Assembly: GCA_913052545.1 (NCBI GenBank)
Contig: CAJXEF010000036.1
Span: 1 to 14,754, forward strand
Source: an uncultured Chloroflexota bacterium
GTDB taxonomy: Bacteria; Chloroflexota; Dehalococcoidia; UBA3495
DNA: 14,754 bases
Reading direction: 5' to 3'
The notes below the pieces were generated by a model. It saw only the letters and a program-made list of their open reading frames with translations. It ran no database searches and was not told the DNA's origin. Positions 13,195-14,754 of this stretch are shown here, in pieces; the first letter of the stretch is position 1; each line of letters begins with the position of its first letter. A program made the position numbers and the translations under genes.

Positions 13195-14622
13195 TTATTC
13201 CAGAGCCATTTTGGTAAGTTCTAATTGTACAGGCACTGGATAGTTCCCTGTAAAGCAGGCATCGCAGAATCCACCGCGATCATTTCCTGCTACTTTGAGC
13301 AGTCCTTCCACACTCAGGTACCCTAGGCTGTCGGCTCCTGTTATAGACCGGATCTCTTCTACGCTATTATTAGCTGCGATGAGTTCTTGGCGGGTTGCCA
13401 TATCAACTCCCATGTAGCAAGGGTGTTTGATTGGAGGCGCGCATACCCTCATATGAATTTCTACGGCACCGGCTTTTCGTAGTAAATTCACCACGTGGGG
13501 GGTTGTGGTTCCTCTTACTATACTGTCATCTACCACGACTAAACGTTTGCCTTTGATTACTTCAGTCAATGGGTTAAATTTCTGTCGAACCCCCAAATCT
13601 CTAAGACGCTGTTCAGGTTCAATGAAAGTTCGGCCTACATACCGATTTTTTATCAGGCCGTCACTGTAAGGGATTCCGGATTCTTGGGCGTAGCCTACAG
13701 CAGCGGCAGTGGATGAATCTGGTATACCAATTACCAAATCGGCATCAACAGCATGTTCCCTGGCGAGCTGTGCGCCCATAGATTGCCTGACAGAATAGAC
13801 TAGTTGGTCATCGATAATACTATCTGGACGTGCAAAATAAATTAATTCAAAGACACACAACGCCCGTTTCTTAGGAGAATCATCGGGTTGTCTTTTGGCA
13901 AATCTGATACCATCGTTATCGATCACTACTACTTCACCTGGATCCAAATCCCGAACGAATGTTGCTCCTAGGTGATCCAGTGCACAAGTTTCAGATGCGA
14001 TTACCCAGCCGTTATTCAGTTGGCCTAGGCACAATGGTCGGATGCCCAGAGAATCTCGTGCTGCGATTAGAGTATCTGGTGTGAGTGATACAAGGGAGAA
14101 TGCGCCTTCCAGCGTCCTCATACAATGGAATATGCGCTCTTCCCAGCTTTGCCCTGGGGCGTTAGCCAATAGATATGCAATCACCTCGGAATCAGTAGTA
14201 GAAGTAAATTCGCAACTCCATTGTGTTTCCAATTGTGTTTTTAATTGGTAGGAGTTAATGATATTGCCGTTGTGGGCAAGGGCTAATTGGCCGTGATGAC
14301 CGCTGACTAAAATGGGTTGAGCGTTACATAATTGGCTGCTACCTGTCGTAGAATATCTAGTGTGCCCGATGGCCAAATCTCCCGCTAACGGGTAGAAATC
14401 AGGCTCTCTGAAGATTTGTGTGACGAGGCCCATATCGGAATGTGAATTTATGGTCGTACCGTTTGCAGCCGCTATCCCGGCGCTTTCTTGGCCTCTGTGT
14501 TGAAGTGCAAAAAGCCCGAAAAAGGCTAAACGACTAGCCTCACCGCCAGGCATGTGGATCCCTACAACCCCACACTCCTCTTTTGGATGATCTGGTTGGG
14601 ACTTTCCAGAATCGTAACTCAC
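13195..14622 (-). CDS. purF: Amidophosphoribosyltransferase PurF, [4Fe-4S]-containing type
   Basis: PurF commits PRPP to purine synthesis, forming phosphoribosylamine with glutamine-derived ammonia. It has 475 residues. The N-terminal Ntn glutaminase has its nucleophile Cys17 in EECGVVGI, so a 16-residue propeptide is expected to be removed. QHRGQESAGI, GHTRYST and HNGNIIN follow. The PRPP-binding loop is LVVVDDSIVRGTT (361-373). Cys256, Cys402, Cys453 and Cys456 match the four iron-sulfur ligands of the Bacillus subtilis-type enzyme, which the Escherichia coli-type lacks; the cluster makes the enzyme oxygen-sensitive in that family. The GTG start at 14622 is the only one that gives a sensible propeptide. 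No ribosome site precedes it, and the -10 element ends 6 nt upstream, suggesting a leaderless message. Confidence 0.96.
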   Translation of the reverse strand: MSYDSGKSQPDHPKEECGVVGIHMPGGEASRLAFFGLFALQHRGQESAGIAAANGTTINSHSDMGLVTQIFREPDFYPLAGDLAIGHTRYSTTGSSQLCNAQPILVSGHHGQLALAHNGNIINSYQLKTQLETQWSCEFTSTTDSEVIAYLLANAPGQSWEERIFHCMRTLEGAFSLVSLTPDTLIAARDSLGIRPLCLGQLNNGWVIASETCALDHLGATFVRDLDPGEVVVIDNDGIRFAKRQPDDSPKKRALCVFELIYFARPDSIIDDQLVYSVRQSMGAQLAREHAVDADLVIGIPDSSTAAAVGYAQESGIPYSDGLIKNRYVGRTFIEPEQRLRDLGVRQKFNPLTEVIKGKRLVVVDDSIVRGTTTPHVVNLLRKAGAVEIHMRVCAPPIKHPCYMGVDMATRQELIAANNSVEEIRSITGADSLGYLSVEGLLKVAGNDRGGFCDACFTGNYPVPVQLELTKMALE

Positions 14623-14628
14623 GACTAC

Positions 14629-14657
14629 ATTCTAGGTCTATACACAAGGTAGGTCAA
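14629..14657 (-). promoter_or_regulatory. Promoter of purF placing the transcript start at the GTG codon
   Basis: TTGACC (14652-14657) and TAGAAT (14629-14634) are separated by 17 nt on the minus strand. Only six bases, 14623-14628, separate the -10 from the purF GTG, so the predicted transcript begins at about the start codon itself. The remaining upstream sequence to 14754 shows no gene I can support. Confidence 0.55.
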
Positions 14658-14754
14658 CATCAAAAGCATAGCATTTTGGGGTTCTTGAAAATTTTTACTC
14701 CAAGAATGATAACGTGAGTGGTCTTCTTACTTCTGATATTAGCGGTTTGGGTTT

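Noticed and set aside
1..14754. Mobile elements, defence systems or CRISPR arrays
   Set aside because: No transposase, integrase, nuclease/helicase module, terminal repeats or regularly spaced repeats were seen; the genes are mostly housekeeping or metabolic.

Overview
The window is a compact bacterial chromosome segment with 13 protein genes, about 12 of them complete, and no recognisable rRNA, tRNA, CRISPR array, insertion sequence or phage gene. It is moderately AT-rich, and by my start choices eight of 13 genes begin with GTG or TTG. The gene set combines several features: a [4Fe-4S]-type PurF, a fused HMG-CoA-synthase-like/DUF35 protein with an SCP-x-type thiolase, an F420-type luciferase-like oxidoreductase, a BadH-like short-chain dehydrogenase and a MinC. 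Together these suggest an uncultured Chloroflexota lineage of the SAR202/Dehalococcoidia kind. That assignment is an inference from gene content, not a proven placement.

Layout, left to right. (1) 1-1078, minus: minC, cut by the window edge, with a very long linker between its two domains. A promoter and a 17-bp palindrome lie upstream. (2) 1342-3937, minus: a two-gene operon, an HMGCS-like/DUF35 fusion followed by a thiolase, driven by a TTGACA/TAGGAT promoter. (3) 4109-6462, plus: ctpA (S41 protease) and smpB in tandem, then a gamma-carbonic-anhydrase-family protein. (4) 6491-7438, minus: an LLM flavin oxidoreductase. (5) 7781-8677, plus: an unrecognised protein made of two copies of a domain with the motif FDCFxxxPHYHYGP, preceded by a leader of about 130 nt. 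(6) 8699-8742: a strong bidirectional terminator. (7) 8736-9530, minus: a BadH-like SDR. (8) 9609-14622, minus: a purine cluster purF-purM-purH with a family-2 glycosyltransferase directly behind purH.

Functionally the right third makes IMP: PurF does step 1, PurM step 5 and PurH the last two steps. The ctpA-smpB pair belongs to protein quality control, because SmpB with tmRNA rescues stalled ribosomes and CtpA-type proteases process or remove exported proteins. The thiolase/HMGCS-like/DUF35 set has the parts of the archaeal thiolase-HMG-CoA synthase-DUF35 complex. However, the synthase-like partner appears to have lost all three canonical catalytic residues, so its job is probably not ordinary HMG-CoA synthesis.

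The items most worth a second look are the tandem PHYHYGP protein with its leader, the catalytically altered HMGCS-DUF35 fusion, the predicted leaderless purF mRNA and the MinC linker. All calls come from reading the sequence and remembered family motifs; no database search was possible.
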